Positions 8,036 through 15,248 of a DNA stretch of 33,350 bases are shown piece by piece. Under the pieces are notes generated by a model. The model was given only the letters and a program-made list of their open reading frames with translations, made no database searches and was not told where the DNA came from. Numbering within the stretch: position 1 is the stretch's first letter; each line of letters begins with the position of its first letter. The position numbers and the translations under genes are program-made. This DNA comes from an uncultured Oscillibacter sp. (GTDB lineage Bacteria; Bacillota; Clostridia; Oscillospirales; Oscillospiraceae): positions 1 through 33,350 of the forward strand of contig CAAGJQ010000026.1 of NCBI GenBank assembly GCA_900770295.1, written 5' to 3'.

Positions 8036-8659
8036 ATGGATAAGTTTGTGATTACGGTTGCCCGGGAGACCGGCAGCGGCGGCCATGATATCACCCGCAA
8101 GCTGTCCGACGCCCTGGGGATTCCCTACTACGACCGGGACCTGCTGCGGAAGGCCTCGGAGGTCAGCGGCATCCACGAGCGGCTGTTCGGCGCGGTGGAT
8201 GAGCGCATCGGCCTGAAGGAGATGCTGTCCGCGGCGGAGAAGGTCTACACCGGCGAGATCCTGCCGCCGGACAGCGATGACTACATCTCCACCCGAAATC
8301 TGTTCAGCTTTCAGGCCAAGATCATCAAGGAACTGGCGGACACGGAGAGCTGCATCATTCTGGGCCGCTGCGCCAACTATCTGCTGATGGACCGGCCCAA
8401 TGTGCTGAAGGTGTTCATCCACGCCCCCATTGAGGCCCGTCTGGCCCGGGTGGCGTCCTATTCCCTGGCCTGGAGCCCCCGGGAGGTGGCCAAGCACATC
8501 CGGGTGGAGGATAAGCGCCGCTCCGCTTACTACCACTACTACACCGGCGAGGAGTGGCGGGACGCCGCGGCCTATGACCTGAGCCTGGATTCCGAGGCCC
8601 TGGGCGAGGACGGCTGCGTGGAGTTCATCAAGAAGGCGCTGCCGCTGTTCTGCAAATGA
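8036..8659 (+). CDS. Cytidylate kinase-like family protein
   Basis: This 207-residue protein belongs to the cytidylate-kinase-like P-loop family (PF13189), whose true substrates are mostly unknown. The glycine-rich loop is ARETGSGG (9-16, cf. GREFGSGG in the family). ILGRCANYLL (108-117) and the lid-like VEDKRRSAYYHYYTG (157-171) follow. GGAGG lies immediately after the livF stop and 10 bases before the ATG, so it is the last gene of the liv operon, closed by a strong terminator. It is not the housekeeping Cmk, which is longer in motif content and usually sits elsewhere. Its role beside an amino acid importer is unknown. Confidence 0.85.
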   Translation: MDKFVITVARETGSGGHDITRKLSDALGIPYYDRDLLRKASEVSGIHERLFGAVDERIGLKEMLSAAEKVYTGEILPPDSDDYISTRNLFSFQAKIIKELADTESCIILGRCANYLLMDRPNVLKVFIHAPIEARLARVASYSLAWSPREVAKHIRVEDKRRSAYYHYYTGEEWRDAAAYDLSLDSEALGEDGCVEFIKKALPLFCK

Positions 8660-8671
8660 GAGACATGATTT

Positions 8672-8702
8672 GGGGCGGGCGAAAGCCCGCCCCTCCGTTT
8701 TT
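8672..8702 (+). terminator. Terminator of the liv operon
   Basis: GGGGCGGGC and GCCCGCCCC form a 9-bp stem capped by a GAAA tetraloop, followed by TCCGTTTTT. It lies 12 bases after the cytidylate-kinase-like stop codon. Confidence 0.9.
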
Positions 8703-8720
8703 GGAAAGAGGTGGACTGTC

Positions 8721-9425
8721 ATGAAGAAGCCGCTGATCGGCGTAATCCCGCTGTATGATGAAGAGCGGGAGAGCTACTGGATGCTGCCGGGATACTTTGA
8801 GGGCATCCGGGCCGCCGGGGGCATCCCCGTCATGCTGCCCCTGGAGGCGGACGGGGAGGACCTGCGGCAGCTCACCGGCCTTTGCGATGGACTTCTGTTC
8901 ACCGGCGGGCATGACGTGGACCCGACGCTGTACGGCGAGGAGCGGCGGGCTGCCTGCGGGGAGTCCTGCCCGGCCCGGGACCGGCTGGAGGCGGCGGTGT
9001 TCCGTCTGGCCTGGGAGAAGGACCTGCCGGTACTGGGCATCTGCCGGGGCATCCAGCTGCTGAATGTACTGCTGGGCGGCACGCTGTATCAGGACCTGCC
9101 TTCAGAGCATTTCGGTGGGGTGGAGCACCATATGACGCCGCCCTACGACCGGACCTGCCACACGGTGGAGCTGCTTCCCGGGACCCCACTGGCGGATCTG
9201 CTGGGGCGGGAGACGCTGGGTGTCAACAGCTACCACCACCAGGCGGTGAAAACCCTGGCGCCGGCCCTGCGGCCCATGGCCCAGGCGCCGGACGGCCTGA
9301 CAGAGGCCGTCTGGGCGCCGGAGAAGCGGTTTTTCTGGGCGGTCCAGTGGCATCCGGAGTTCAGCTTTCCCGCCGATGAAGCCTCCCAACGGATCTTTGA
9401 GACCTTTGTGGGGCATTGCCGCTGA
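8721..9425 (+). CDS. Gamma-glutamyl-gamma-aminobutyrate hydrolase family protein (class I glutamine amidotransferase fold)
   Basis: This 234-residue peptidase C26 family protein is related to PuuD, which cleaves gamma-glutamyl-GABA to glutamate and GABA. The nucleophile elbow is LGICRGIQ (105-112) with Cys108. The catalytic His211 and Glu213 lie in VQWHPEF. An upstream in-frame ATG (8670) sits inside the preceding terminator and is rejected. The chosen ATG has AAAGAGGTGG at 8705-8714. No other putrescine-pathway genes are near, so the natural gamma-glutamyl substrate is uncertain. Upstream lies the liv terminator; downstream it converges with a TIM-barrel gene. Confidence 0.9.
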   Translation: MKKPLIGVIPLYDEERESYWMLPGYFEGIRAAGGIPVMLPLEADGEDLRQLTGLCDGLLFTGGHDVDPTLYGEERRAACGESCPARDRLEAAVFRLAWEKDLPVLGICRGIQLLNVLLGGTLYQDLPSEHFGGVEHHMTPPYDRTCHTVELLPGTPLADLLGRETLGVNSYHHQAVKTLAPALRPMAQAPDGLTEAVWAPEKRFFWAVQWHPEFSFPADEASQRIFETFVGHCR

Positions 9426-9428
9426 CAG

Positions 9429-9473
9429 AGAAAAAAGGAACCCCGGCGGGCGCTGCCGCCCGCTGGAGTTCCT
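9429..9473 (-). terminator. Long terminator between convergent genes
   Basis: AGGAAC plus a C/G-rich arm (9436-9452) pairs with 9457-9473 over about 16 bp, with one mismatch and one G-U, around a CTGC loop. The A-run at 9430-9436 gives the U-tract on the minus transcript, so it mainly ends the TIM-barrel gene. It may also end the plus gene. Confidence 0.8.
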
Positions 9474-9491
9474 GACTGCGATGGATTGCAT

Positions 9492-10418
9492 TTACGCGAG
9501 AATGCTCCCCATCAGCGCCGCGCCCCGGCGCAGGGCGTCCATGGTGGGGATGGTGTAGTCCTCCTGCTCAATGCTGAGAGGGCCGTCGTACCCGGCGGCT
9601 TTCAGCGCGCCCACAAACCGGCGCCACCAGGCCTCGTCGTGGCCGGAGCCGGGGGTCACATAGTTCCAGGACCGGGAGGCGAATTCCAGAACGCCCTTGG
9701 TGTCCAGCAGGGTGTTCTTTCCGGCGGCGGGCTCGATCCGCACGTCCTTGATGTGGACATGGTAGATGCTGCCCGCCAGCTCCCCGGCCATCTCGATGGG
9801 GTCGGCGCCCATCCAGAACAGGTGGCTGGGGTCCAGATTCACGCCCACGGTGCCGCCCACGGCGTCCCGCAGACGGCGGAAGGTCTCCGCGTTGTACACC
9901 AGCTGCCAGCCGTGAAGCTCCAGAGCCAGACGCTCCACGCCGCGGCAGTTGGCCAGCTCCACGATCTTCTCCCACTGGGGAATGGCCACGCTCCACTGGT
10001 AGTCCAGAATCTCCCGGGTCTCCGGCGGCCAGGAGGATACCACCCAGTTTGGCATGGCGTCTCCGGGGCAGCCGCCGGGCAGGCCGCTCATCATCACCAC
10101 GGTCTTCAGCCCCAGCTGCTCCGCCAGGACAAAGGCCTTTTCCATGACGGCCCGGTCCCGCACGCCCTTTTCGCCGGGGAACAGGGGATTGCCGGAGCAG
10201 TTCAGCGCCGAGATGGTCAGCCCGTGGGCCGACAGCGTGTCCGTCAGCTCCCTCCGCTTTCCGGCGTCGCTTATCAGGGCATCCAGATCGATGTGGGGCG
10301 CGGGAGACCAGTTGCCGCAGCCCAGCTCCACCTGCTCCAGCCCCAGTGATTCGCAGACGGCCGCAGCCTCCTCCAGCGTCCGGTCCGCCAGACAGTCTGT
10401 TACCAAACCCAATTTCAT
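9492..10418 (-). CDS. Sugar phosphate isomerase/epimerase family protein (xylose isomerase-like TIM barrel)
   Basis: This 308-residue protein fits the AP-endonuclease-2/xylose isomerase-like TIM barrel family (PF01261), which includes IolE- and tagatose-epimerase-type enzymes. Likely metal ligands are E167 in LALELHG, D196 and H199 in VNLDPSHLF, H220/H222 in YHVHIKD and E284 in LSIEQED. The start at 10418 has GAGGAGGG (complement of 10428-10435); a longer in-frame start at 10448 does not. It stands alone with no sugar transporter or kinase beside it, so the substrate cannot be assigned. It is probably cytoplasmic. Confidence 0.85.
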   Translation of the reverse strand: MKLGLVTDCLADRTLEEAAAVCESLGLEQVELGCGNWSPAPHIDLDALISDAGKRRELTDTLSAHGLTISALNCSGNPLFPGEKGVRDRAVMEKAFVLAEQLGLKTVVMMSGLPGGCPGDAMPNWVVSSWPPETREILDYQWSVAIPQWEKIVELANCRGVERLALELHGWQLVYNAETFRRLRDAVGGTVGVNLDPSHLFWMGADPIEMAGELAGSIYHVHIKDVRIEPAAGKNTLLDTKGVLEFASRSWNYVTPGSGHDEAWWRRFVGALKAAGYDGPLSIEQEDYTIPTMDALRRGAALMGSILA

Positions 10419-10502
10419 TATGAAAGCCCTCCTCGGATGATTTTTCATGAAAAGAACATATCATATCAGAGAGAAAAAATCCACCGGCAAACATGTTTTT
10501 CC

Positions 10503-10532
10503 TTGACGGTGCTCTCCGGGCGGTTGTAAGGT
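10503..10532 (+). promoter_or_regulatory. Possible promoter of the HIT gene
   Basis: TTGACG (10503-10508) and TAAGGT (10527-10532) are 18 bases apart, followed at 10542-10553 by the perfect palindrome GGGACATGTCCC. The -10 match is moderate. Confidence 0.4.
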
Positions 10533-10577
10533 TAGAGAACAGGGACATGTCCCAAATCAAAACAGGAGGATCCATCC

Positions 10578-11003
10578 ATGGAAGGCTGCTTTTACTGTGA
10601 GGAACACCACGAGGGCCGGGAGGCCATTATGTTCAGAGTCGGCGAGATGAAGGCCGGCACGCTGTATTTGTTCAAGGATCAGGCCCACAAGGGGCGCTGC
10701 GTTCTGGCACTGAAGGAGCACCGGAGAGAGCTGTGCGAGTGCGGCGCCCGGGAGCTGGCGGACTTCGCCGACGATCTGGCCCGGGCCTCCGGCGCCGTGA
10801 AGGAGCTGTGGGGCTGCACGAAGCTGAACCTGGCGTCCTTTGGCGATGCCAATCCCCATCTCCACTTCCACATCGTGCCCAAGTATGAGGGCGGCTTTGA
10901 ATTCGGCGGGAACTTCCAGATCACCAATCCCGAGCCGGTGTATCTGCGGGAGGAGGAATATCAGGAGATGATCAACGCCCTGCGGACCAGACTGGGGATT
11001 TGA
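10578..11003 (+). CDS. HIT family (histidine triad) nucleotide-binding protein
   Basis: This 141-residue protein has the histidine triad HLHFHIVP, with H94, H96 and H98 in the HxHxH order that binds and hydrolyses nucleotide phosphoramidates or dinucleotides. An N-terminal CFYC (Cys4, Cys7) is typical of zinc-binding HIT proteins. AGGAGG is at 10564-10569. It appears monocistronic, with a weak terminator-like stem after the stop. HIT proteins are broad housekeeping hydrolases, so the specific substrate is not inferable. Confidence 0.9.
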   Translation: MEGCFYCEEHHEGREAIMFRVGEMKAGTLYLFKDQAHKGRCVLALKEHRRELCECGARELADFADDLARASGAVKELWGCTKLNLASFGDANPHLHFHIVPKYEGGFEFGGNFQITNPEPVYLREEEYQEMINALRTRLGI

Positions 11004-11016
11004 CGGAATCCGGGGG

Positions 11017-11046
11017 AAAACAGGGCGAGAGAGCCACACTGTTTTT
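11017..11046 (+). terminator. Weak terminator after the HIT gene
   Basis: AAAACAG (11017-11023) pairs with CTGTTTT (11039-11045), with an inner GGC/GCC stem, and ends in a T-run. It is A/T-rich and short, hence modest confidence. Confidence 0.45.
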
Positions 11047-11059
11047 ACATTCCGCCTGC

Positions 11060-11087
11060 TTTACATTTCACAGAGCTGTGATAAAAT
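11060..11087 (+). promoter_or_regulatory. Pyruvate kinase promoter with an inverted repeat in its spacer
   Basis: TTTACA (11060-11065), a 16-base spacer, and an extended -10 TG-A-TAAAAT (11079-11087). The spacer carries TCACAG-AG-CTGTGA (11068-11081), an inverted repeat placed so that a bound regulator would block or remodel RNA polymerase binding. Confidence 0.65.
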
Positions 11088-11132
11088 AGATACATAGACA
11101 AACGATTACCTATGGAAAGGCGGAAATATATA

Positions 11133-12872
11133 ATGAGAAAAACCAAGATCGTTTGCACGCTGGGCCCGGCCACGGACCGGGAGGGCGTGCTGCGCGAGAT
11201 GATGAAGGCCGGCATGAACGTGGCCCGGTTCAACTTTTCACACGGCACCCATCCTGAGCATCAGGCCCGGCTGGAGGTCCTGAAGGCCCTGCGGGAGGAG
11301 CTGAACCTCCCGGTGGCGGCCATGCTGGACACCAAAGGCCCGGAGATTCGTCTGAAGAGCTTTGCAAGCGGCTCTGTGACGCTGACCACCGGCCAGGAGT
11401 TCACCCTGACCACGGAGGACATCGTGGGCGACGGGACCCGCTGCGCCATCACCTACGCCGAGCTGCCCGGCGACGTGAAGGAGGGCGACACCATCCTGCT
11501 GGACGACGGCCTGGTCCGTCTGACCGTGCTGGAGACCGATGCCTCCAACATTCGCTGCCGGGTGGAGAACGACGGCACCATGAAGAACAACAAGGGCGTC
11601 AACGTCCCCAACGTCCGGCTGTCCATGCCCTACATGAGCCAGCGGGACCGGGATGACATCCTCTTCGGCGTGGAGCAGGGCTTTGACTATATCGCGGCCA
11701 GCTTCGTCCGCACCGCCGCCGACGTGCGGGAGATCCGGCAGCTGCTGGATAAGCACAACTCCAACATCCGCATCATCGCCAAGATCGAAAACCAGGAGGG
11801 CGTCAGCAACCTGGCGGACATCCTGGCGGTGGCGGACGGCATCATGGTGGCCCGGGGCGACATGGGCGTGGAGATCGACTTCACCGAAATTCCCATCATC
11901 CAGAAGGACATGATCGCCAAGTGCGTGGCCTGCGGCAAGCCGGTCATCACCGCCACCCAGATGCTGGACTCCATGATCGAAAATCCCCGGCCCACCCGGG
12001 CGGAGATCACCGACGTGGCCAACGCCATCTACGACGGCACCTCCGCCATCATGCTCTCCGGCGAGACGGCGGCGGGCAAGTATCCCGTGGAGGCGGTCCG
12101 GACCATGGACGCCATCGCCCTGCGGACAGAGGCTAATATCGAGTGCGACATGCCGGTGAGAAAGGCGAAGCAGACGAAGCTCTCCATCACCGCCGCCACG
12201 GCCCACGCGGCCTGCACCACCGCCATGGACATCGGCGCCGACGCCATCCTCTCCGTGAGCCAGAGGGGCGTCACGGCCCAGATGGTCAGCCGCTTCCGGC
12301 CCAGCACCACGGTGGTGGCCCTGCTCCTGGACCCCCAGGTCCAGCGGCAGATGGCGCTGTACTGGGGTGTGGAGCCCATCACCATGCCCTTTGCCAGCAG
12401 CACCGATGAACTGGTGGACTTCGCCGTCCAGGCGGCAGAGGAGGCCGGCATCGTCAAGCAGGGCGACCTGGTGGTGGTCACCGCCGGCGTCCCTGTGGGC
12501 GTGTCCGGCACGACCAACATGATCCGGGTCTGCCAGGTGGGCGGCGCCCTGCTGAACGGCATTGGCGTGGGCGACCAGAAGGCCTCCGGCCCGCTGTGCG
12601 TCTGCCGCACCCTGGACGACGTGGCGGAGAAGTTCCACGCCGGCGACGTGCTGGTGGTGCCCTATACCAACAACGACCTGCTGCCCTATATCCGTCAGGC
12701 CGCCGCTGTCATCAGCGAGGAGGCCAGCACGGACAGCCACACCGCCACGGTGGGCCTGACCCTGGATAAGCCGGTCATCGTGGGAGCCGCCAACGCCACC
12801 CGCCGGTTACAGGACGGCACCATGGTGTCCGTGGACTGCGCACGTGGTGTAGTGCAGACTCTGCCCCAGTGA
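11133..12872 (+). CDS. pyk: Pyruvate kinase with C-terminal PEP-utilising (swivelling) domain
   Basis: This 579-residue enzyme converts phosphoenolpyruvate and ADP to pyruvate and ATP. The barrel carries MLDTKGPEIR (64-73), the catalytic Lys217 and Glu219 in IAKIEN, and VARGDMGVEI (239-248). The PK signature runs from MLDSMIENPRPTRAE. The chosen start, MRKTKIVCTLGPA, has GGAAAGGCGG about 10 bases upstream; the ATG at 11112 lies inside that site and is rejected. Residues about 488-575 form the extra domain seen in Bacillus-type enzymes. It resembles the phosphohistidine domain of PEP synthase, with STDSHTATVG (532-541) in place of a TSHAA motif. It is monocistronic, closed by a bidirectional terminator. 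Confidence 0.95.
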   Translation: MRKTKIVCTLGPATDREGVLREMMKAGMNVARFNFSHGTHPEHQARLEVLKALREELNLPVAAMLDTKGPEIRLKSFASGSVTLTTGQEFTLTTEDIVGDGTRCAITYAELPGDVKEGDTILLDDGLVRLTVLETDASNIRCRVENDGTMKNNKGVNVPNVRLSMPYMSQRDRDDILFGVEQGFDYIAASFVRTAADVREIRQLLDKHNSNIRIIAKIENQEGVSNLADILAVADGIMVARGDMGVEIDFTEIPIIQKDMIAKCVACGKPVITATQMLDSMIENPRPTRAEITDVANAIYDGTSAIMLSGETAAGKYPVEAVRTMDAIALRTEANIECDMPVRKAKQTKLSITAATAHAACTTAMDIGADAILSVSQRGVTAQMVSRFRPSTTVVALLLDPQVQRQMALYWGVEPITMPFASSTDELVDFAVQAAEEAGIVKQGDLVVVTAGVPVGVSGTTNMIRVCQVGGALLNGIGVGDQKASGPLCVCRTLDDVAEKFHAGDVLVVPYTNNDLLPYIRQAAAVISEEASTDSHTATVGLTLDKPVIVGAANATRRLQDGTMVSVDCARGVVQTLPQ

Positions 12873-12893
12873 AGAGCGGATTTGAAAATGAGC

Positions 12894-12932
12894 AAAAAGG
12901 ACGCCCCGCATCCGCGGGGCGTCCTCGTTTTA
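12894..12932. terminator. Bidirectional terminator between pyk and fhs
   Basis: GGACGCCCCGC (12899-12909) and GCGGGGCGTCC (12914-12924) form a perfect 11-bp stem with an ATCC loop. A T-rich tract follows on the plus strand (TCGTTTTAT), and AAAAA at 12894-12898 gives a U-run on the minus strand. It therefore serves pyk and also the fhs transcript. Confidence 0.85.
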
Positions 12933-12942
12933 TAAAAGGTAA

Positions 12943-13021
12943 TCAGAACAATCCGGTGATCCTGCCGTTTTCGTCCACGTCGATCTTTTCCGCAGCCGGA
13001 ACCTTGGGAAGACCCGGCATG
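12943..13021 (-). pseudogene. Diverged duplicate of the fhs 3' end
   Basis: The minus strand here encodes MPGLPKVPAAEKIDVDENGR and ITGLF plus a stop, the same last 25 residues as Fhs apart from one Lys-to-Arg change. By eye about 76 bases align to 13159-13234 with about five differences, nearly all silent. It is not a complete gene. It is joined in frame to the hairpin element upstream, so a 69-codon reading frame (13152 down to 12943) exists without a ribosome-binding site of its own. I read it as a remnant, not a functional protein. Confidence 0.75.
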
Positions 13022-13147
13022 GCTCCCCACGGGGCAAGCCCCGCGGGGAGCCCTCTGATCTGACTCAAATCGTCCGAAGTGAATTCGGCCGATTTCAAGG
13101 TTTTGCCTGACGGCAAAACGCTTGTACGCCGCACTTGCGGCGGCATG
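13015..13147. repeat. Four-hairpin intergenic element flanked by CGGCATG
   Basis: Four consecutive hairpins occupy this stretch. They are GGCTCCCC/GGGGAGCC extended by CGGGG/CCCCG (13021-13052); AAATCG-CCGAA/TTCGG-CGATTT (13067-13095); GTTTTGCC/GGCAAAAC (13100-13119); and CGCCGC/GCGGCG (13127-13142). The direct repeat CGGCATG bounds it at 13015-13021 and 13141-13147, which could be a target-site duplication. No coding potential is convincing. It looks like a small non-autonomous palindromic element, inserted between the two fhs tails. Confidence 0.6.
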
Positions 13148-13155
13148 ACCATGCC

Positions 13156-14829
13156 TTAGAACAATCCGGTGATTTTGCCGTTCTCGTCCACGTCGATCTT
13201 CTCCGCAGCCGGAACCTTGGGCAGACCCGGCATGGTCATGATGTCGCCGGTCAGGGCCACCAGGAAGCCGGCGCCGGCGGAGACCTTCAGGTTCCGCACC
13301 GTGATGGTGAAGTCCTTGGGAGCGCCCAGCTTGGCGGCGTCGTCAGAGAAGGAGTACTGGGTCTTGGCCATGCAGATGGGCAGCTTGTCGAAGCCCAGAG
13401 CCTCCAGCTCTTTCACCTGCTTTCTGGCATTGGCGGTCAGCTCCACGCCGTCGGCGTGGTAGATTTTCCGGGCGATGTCGTTCAGCTTCTGCTCAATGCT
13501 GTCCTCGGTGTTGTAGGCGAAGCGGAAGTCGTTGGGCTGCTCGCACAGGCGGATGACCTCCTCGGCCAGGGCCTTGCCTCCCTCGCCGCCCTTGGCCCAC
13601 ACCTCGCTAAGAGCCACGTTGACGCCCAGCTCCCGGCACTTGTCCTCGACGAGCTTCAGCTCGGCGGCGGTGTCGGTGGGGAAGGCGTTGATAGCCACCA
13701 CGCAGGGCAGGCCAAAGACCTTGGTGATGTTCTCCACATGCTGGAGCAGGTTGGGCAGGCCCTTTTCCAGAGCGGGCAGGTTCTCGGCGTTCAGCTCCGC
13801 CTTGGGCACGCCGCCGTGGTTTTTCAGGGCCCGGACCGTGGCGACCACCACGACGGCGGAGGGCTTCAGACCGGCCAGACGGCACTTGATGTCCAGGAAC
13901 TTCTCGGCGCCCAGGTCCGCGCCGAAGCCGGCCTCGGTGATGGCGTAGTCCGCCAGACGCATGGCCATCCTGGTGGCCATCACGGAGTTGCAGCCGTGGG
14001 CGATGTTGGCGAAGGGGCCGCCGTGGATGAAGGCGGGAGTGCCCTCCAGGGTCTGGACCAGATTGGGCTTCAGGGCATCCTTCAGCAGGGCGGCCATGGC
14101 GCCCTCAGCTTTCAGGTCATGAGCGGTGACGGGCTTGCCGTCGTAGGTATAGGCCACCACCATGCGGCCCAGACGGGCCTTCAGGTCGGGGATGTCGGCG
14201 GACAGGCACAGCACCGCCATGATCTCGGAGGCCACGGTGATGTCGAAGCCGTCCTCCCGGGGCACGCCCTGCATCCGGCCGCCCAGACCGTCCACGATGT
14301 TCCGCAGCTGGCGGTCATTCATGTCCACGCAGCGCTTCCAGGTGATCTTCTTCACGTCGATGCCCAGGGCGTTGCCCTGCTGAATGTGGTTGTCCAGCAT
14401 GGCGGCGCACAGGTTGTTGGCGGCGCCGATGGCGTGGAAGTCGCCGGTGAAGTGGAGGTTGATGTCCTCCATAGGCACCACCTGGGCATAGCCGCCGCCG
14501 GCGGCGCCGCCCTTGACGCCGAACACGGGGCCCAGGGAGGGCTCCCGCAGGGCCACCAGGGTGTTCTTGCCCAGCTTCCGCATGGCGTCGGCCAGACCCA
14601 CGGTGGTGGTGGTCTTGCCCTCGCCGGCGGGGGTGGGGTTGATGGCCGTCACCAGGACCAGCTTGCCGTCGGGCCGGGTGTTCTCCCGCAGCAGGCGGTA
14701 GTCCACCTTGGCCTTGTAGTTGCCGTAGAGCTCCAGATACTTGGCGTCCACCCCGGCGGTCTCGGCGATCTCCGTGATGGGCTTCATGGTGCAGGACTGT
14801 GCGATCTCGATATCAGACGGAACGTTCAT
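13156..14829 (-). CDS. fhs: Formate-tetrahydrofolate ligase
   Basis: This 557-residue enzyme makes 10-formyl-tetrahydrofolate from formate, ATP and tetrahydrofolate. That step is the entry of formate into one-carbon metabolism and the methyl branch of the acetyl-CoA pathway in acetogens. The P-loop TPAGEGKTT is at 66-74, and the second family signature, ending FTGDFHAIGA, lies in the sequence GGAAGGGYAQVVPMEDINLH and onward. Length is usual. GGAGG (complement of 14837-14841) sits seven bases before the start. It has no folate-pathway neighbours here. Its last 25 codons are duplicated immediately downstream beyond a hairpin element, and the nearest canonical terminator is the one shared with pyk. 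Confidence 0.96.
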   Translation of the reverse strand: MNVPSDIEIAQSCTMKPITEIAETAGVDAKYLELYGNYKAKVDYRLLRENTRPDGKLVLVTAINPTPAGEGKTTTTVGLADAMRKLGKNTLVALREPSLGPVFGVKGGAAGGGYAQVVPMEDINLHFTGDFHAIGAANNLCAAMLDNHIQQGNALGIDVKKITWKRCVDMNDRQLRNIVDGLGGRMQGVPREDGFDITVASEIMAVLCLSADIPDLKARLGRMVVAYTYDGKPVTAHDLKAEGAMAALLKDALKPNLVQTLEGTPAFIHGGPFANIAHGCNSVMATRMAMRLADYAITEAGFGADLGAEKFLDIKCRLAGLKPSAVVVVATVRALKNHGGVPKAELNAENLPALEKGLPNLLQHVENITKVFGLPCVVAINAFPTDTAAELKLVEDKCRELGVNVALSEVWAKGGEGGKALAEEVIRLCEQPNDFRFAYNTEDSIEQKLNDIARKIYHADGVELTANARKQVKELEALGFDKLPICMAKTQYSFSDDAAKLGAPKDFTITVRNLKVSAGAGFLVALTGDIMTMPGLPKVPAAEKIDVDENGKITGLF

Positions 14830-14986
14830 GAAATGACCTCCATATATGTGATCTCTCTATGATGGATGAAAGGTATTACTTTTGCGTGCCTGAAAAATAT
14901 ACCATGAAACGACAGGAAAAGAAAGAGGGATTTTGCACAAGTTGAGAGTATATTTTCGCAAAGAAACCATAAGTTGAGCTTATAGC

Positions 14987-15015
14987 TTGACATCCTGCTT
15001 CCGGATTGCTATGAT
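14987..15015 (+). promoter_or_regulatory. Promoter of the ABC-F attenuator leader
   Basis: TTGACA (14987-14992), a 17-base spacer and TATGAT (15010-15015). Transcription should start near 15022, about 227 bases before the ABC-F start codon, leaving a long structured leader. Confidence 0.85.
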
Positions 15016-15045
15016 GGACGAAACAGAAAGAAAAGGAGTGAAAGG

Positions 15046-15066
15046 ATGATTTCCATTTCCTGCTGA
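15046..15066 (+). CDS. Six-codon leader peptide upstream of the ABC-F gene
   Basis: A tiny reading frame, MISISC then TGA, has an excellent ribosome-binding site (AAGGAG at 15033-15038, seven-base spacing) and starts about 24 bases after the predicted transcript start. Its last codons contain TTTCCTGCT (15056-15064). That segment can pair with 15120-15128 and repeats the 3' arm of the downstream terminator. Ribosomal protection genes of this type are often controlled by short leader ORFs on which drug-bound ribosomes stall, and the position fits that role. Confidence 0.6.
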   Translation: MISISC

Positions 15067-15068
15067 AA

Positions 15069-15181
15069 CACCATATGGTGCCGGTGTTCCCTCTGGGAGA
15101 GGTATGCCCGGCGCCGGAGAGCAGGAGAGTATTCATCCCTTTGCACCGCTGACAAAGACGCATCCCGCTGAAAACGGGATG
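15069..15181 (+). promoter_or_regulatory. Structured leader RNA of the ABC-F gene
   Basis: A GGTGCCGG/CCGGCGCC stem (15077-15084 with 15108-15115, one G-U) encloses CCTCT-GGG-AGAGG (15090-15102). It competes with the palindrome CACCATATGGTG (15069-15080). The segment GCAGGAGAG (15121-15129) can pair either with the leader-ORF end or with the terminator 3' arm. A further CATCCCG/CGGGATG hairpin is at 15161-15181. Confidence 0.6.
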
Positions 15182-15197
15182 ATTCCGCCATGTCGTG

Positions 15198-15231
15198 GAG
15201 CCGCAGGAAGACTTTCCTGCGGCTCATTTTT
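15198..15231 (+). terminator. Attenuator terminator before the ABC-F gene
   Basis: GAGCCGCAGGAA (15198-15209) and TTCCTGCGGCTC (15214-15225) form a perfect 12-bp stem with a GACT loop followed by ATTTTT. It lies inside the leader, just before the GGGAGG ribosome-binding site of the ABC-F gene, so it must be bypassed for expression. Confidence 0.88.
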
Positions 15232-15248
15232 ACGTGGGAGGAATGTAC

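Noticed and set aside
10501..10540. MerR-type promoter with a dyad in a long spacer
   Set aside because: The TTGACG...TAAGGT pair superficially resembles MerR-regulated promoters, but the spacer carries no convincing dyad and no MerR gene is nearby.
12943..13152. A 69-codon frame spanning the hairpin element and duplicated fhs tail, as a real gene
   Set aside because: It has no ribosome-binding site of its own, its first half is a translated hairpin array, and its second half is an Fhs remnant.
13135..14862. A 575-codon open frame on the plus strand opposite fhs
   Set aside because: The composition is low-complexity His/Gly/Val/Gln and no family is recognisable, while fhs on the other strand is certain. 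Long antisense frames opposite pyk (11238-12740) and livF (7277-8722) were rejected for the same reason.
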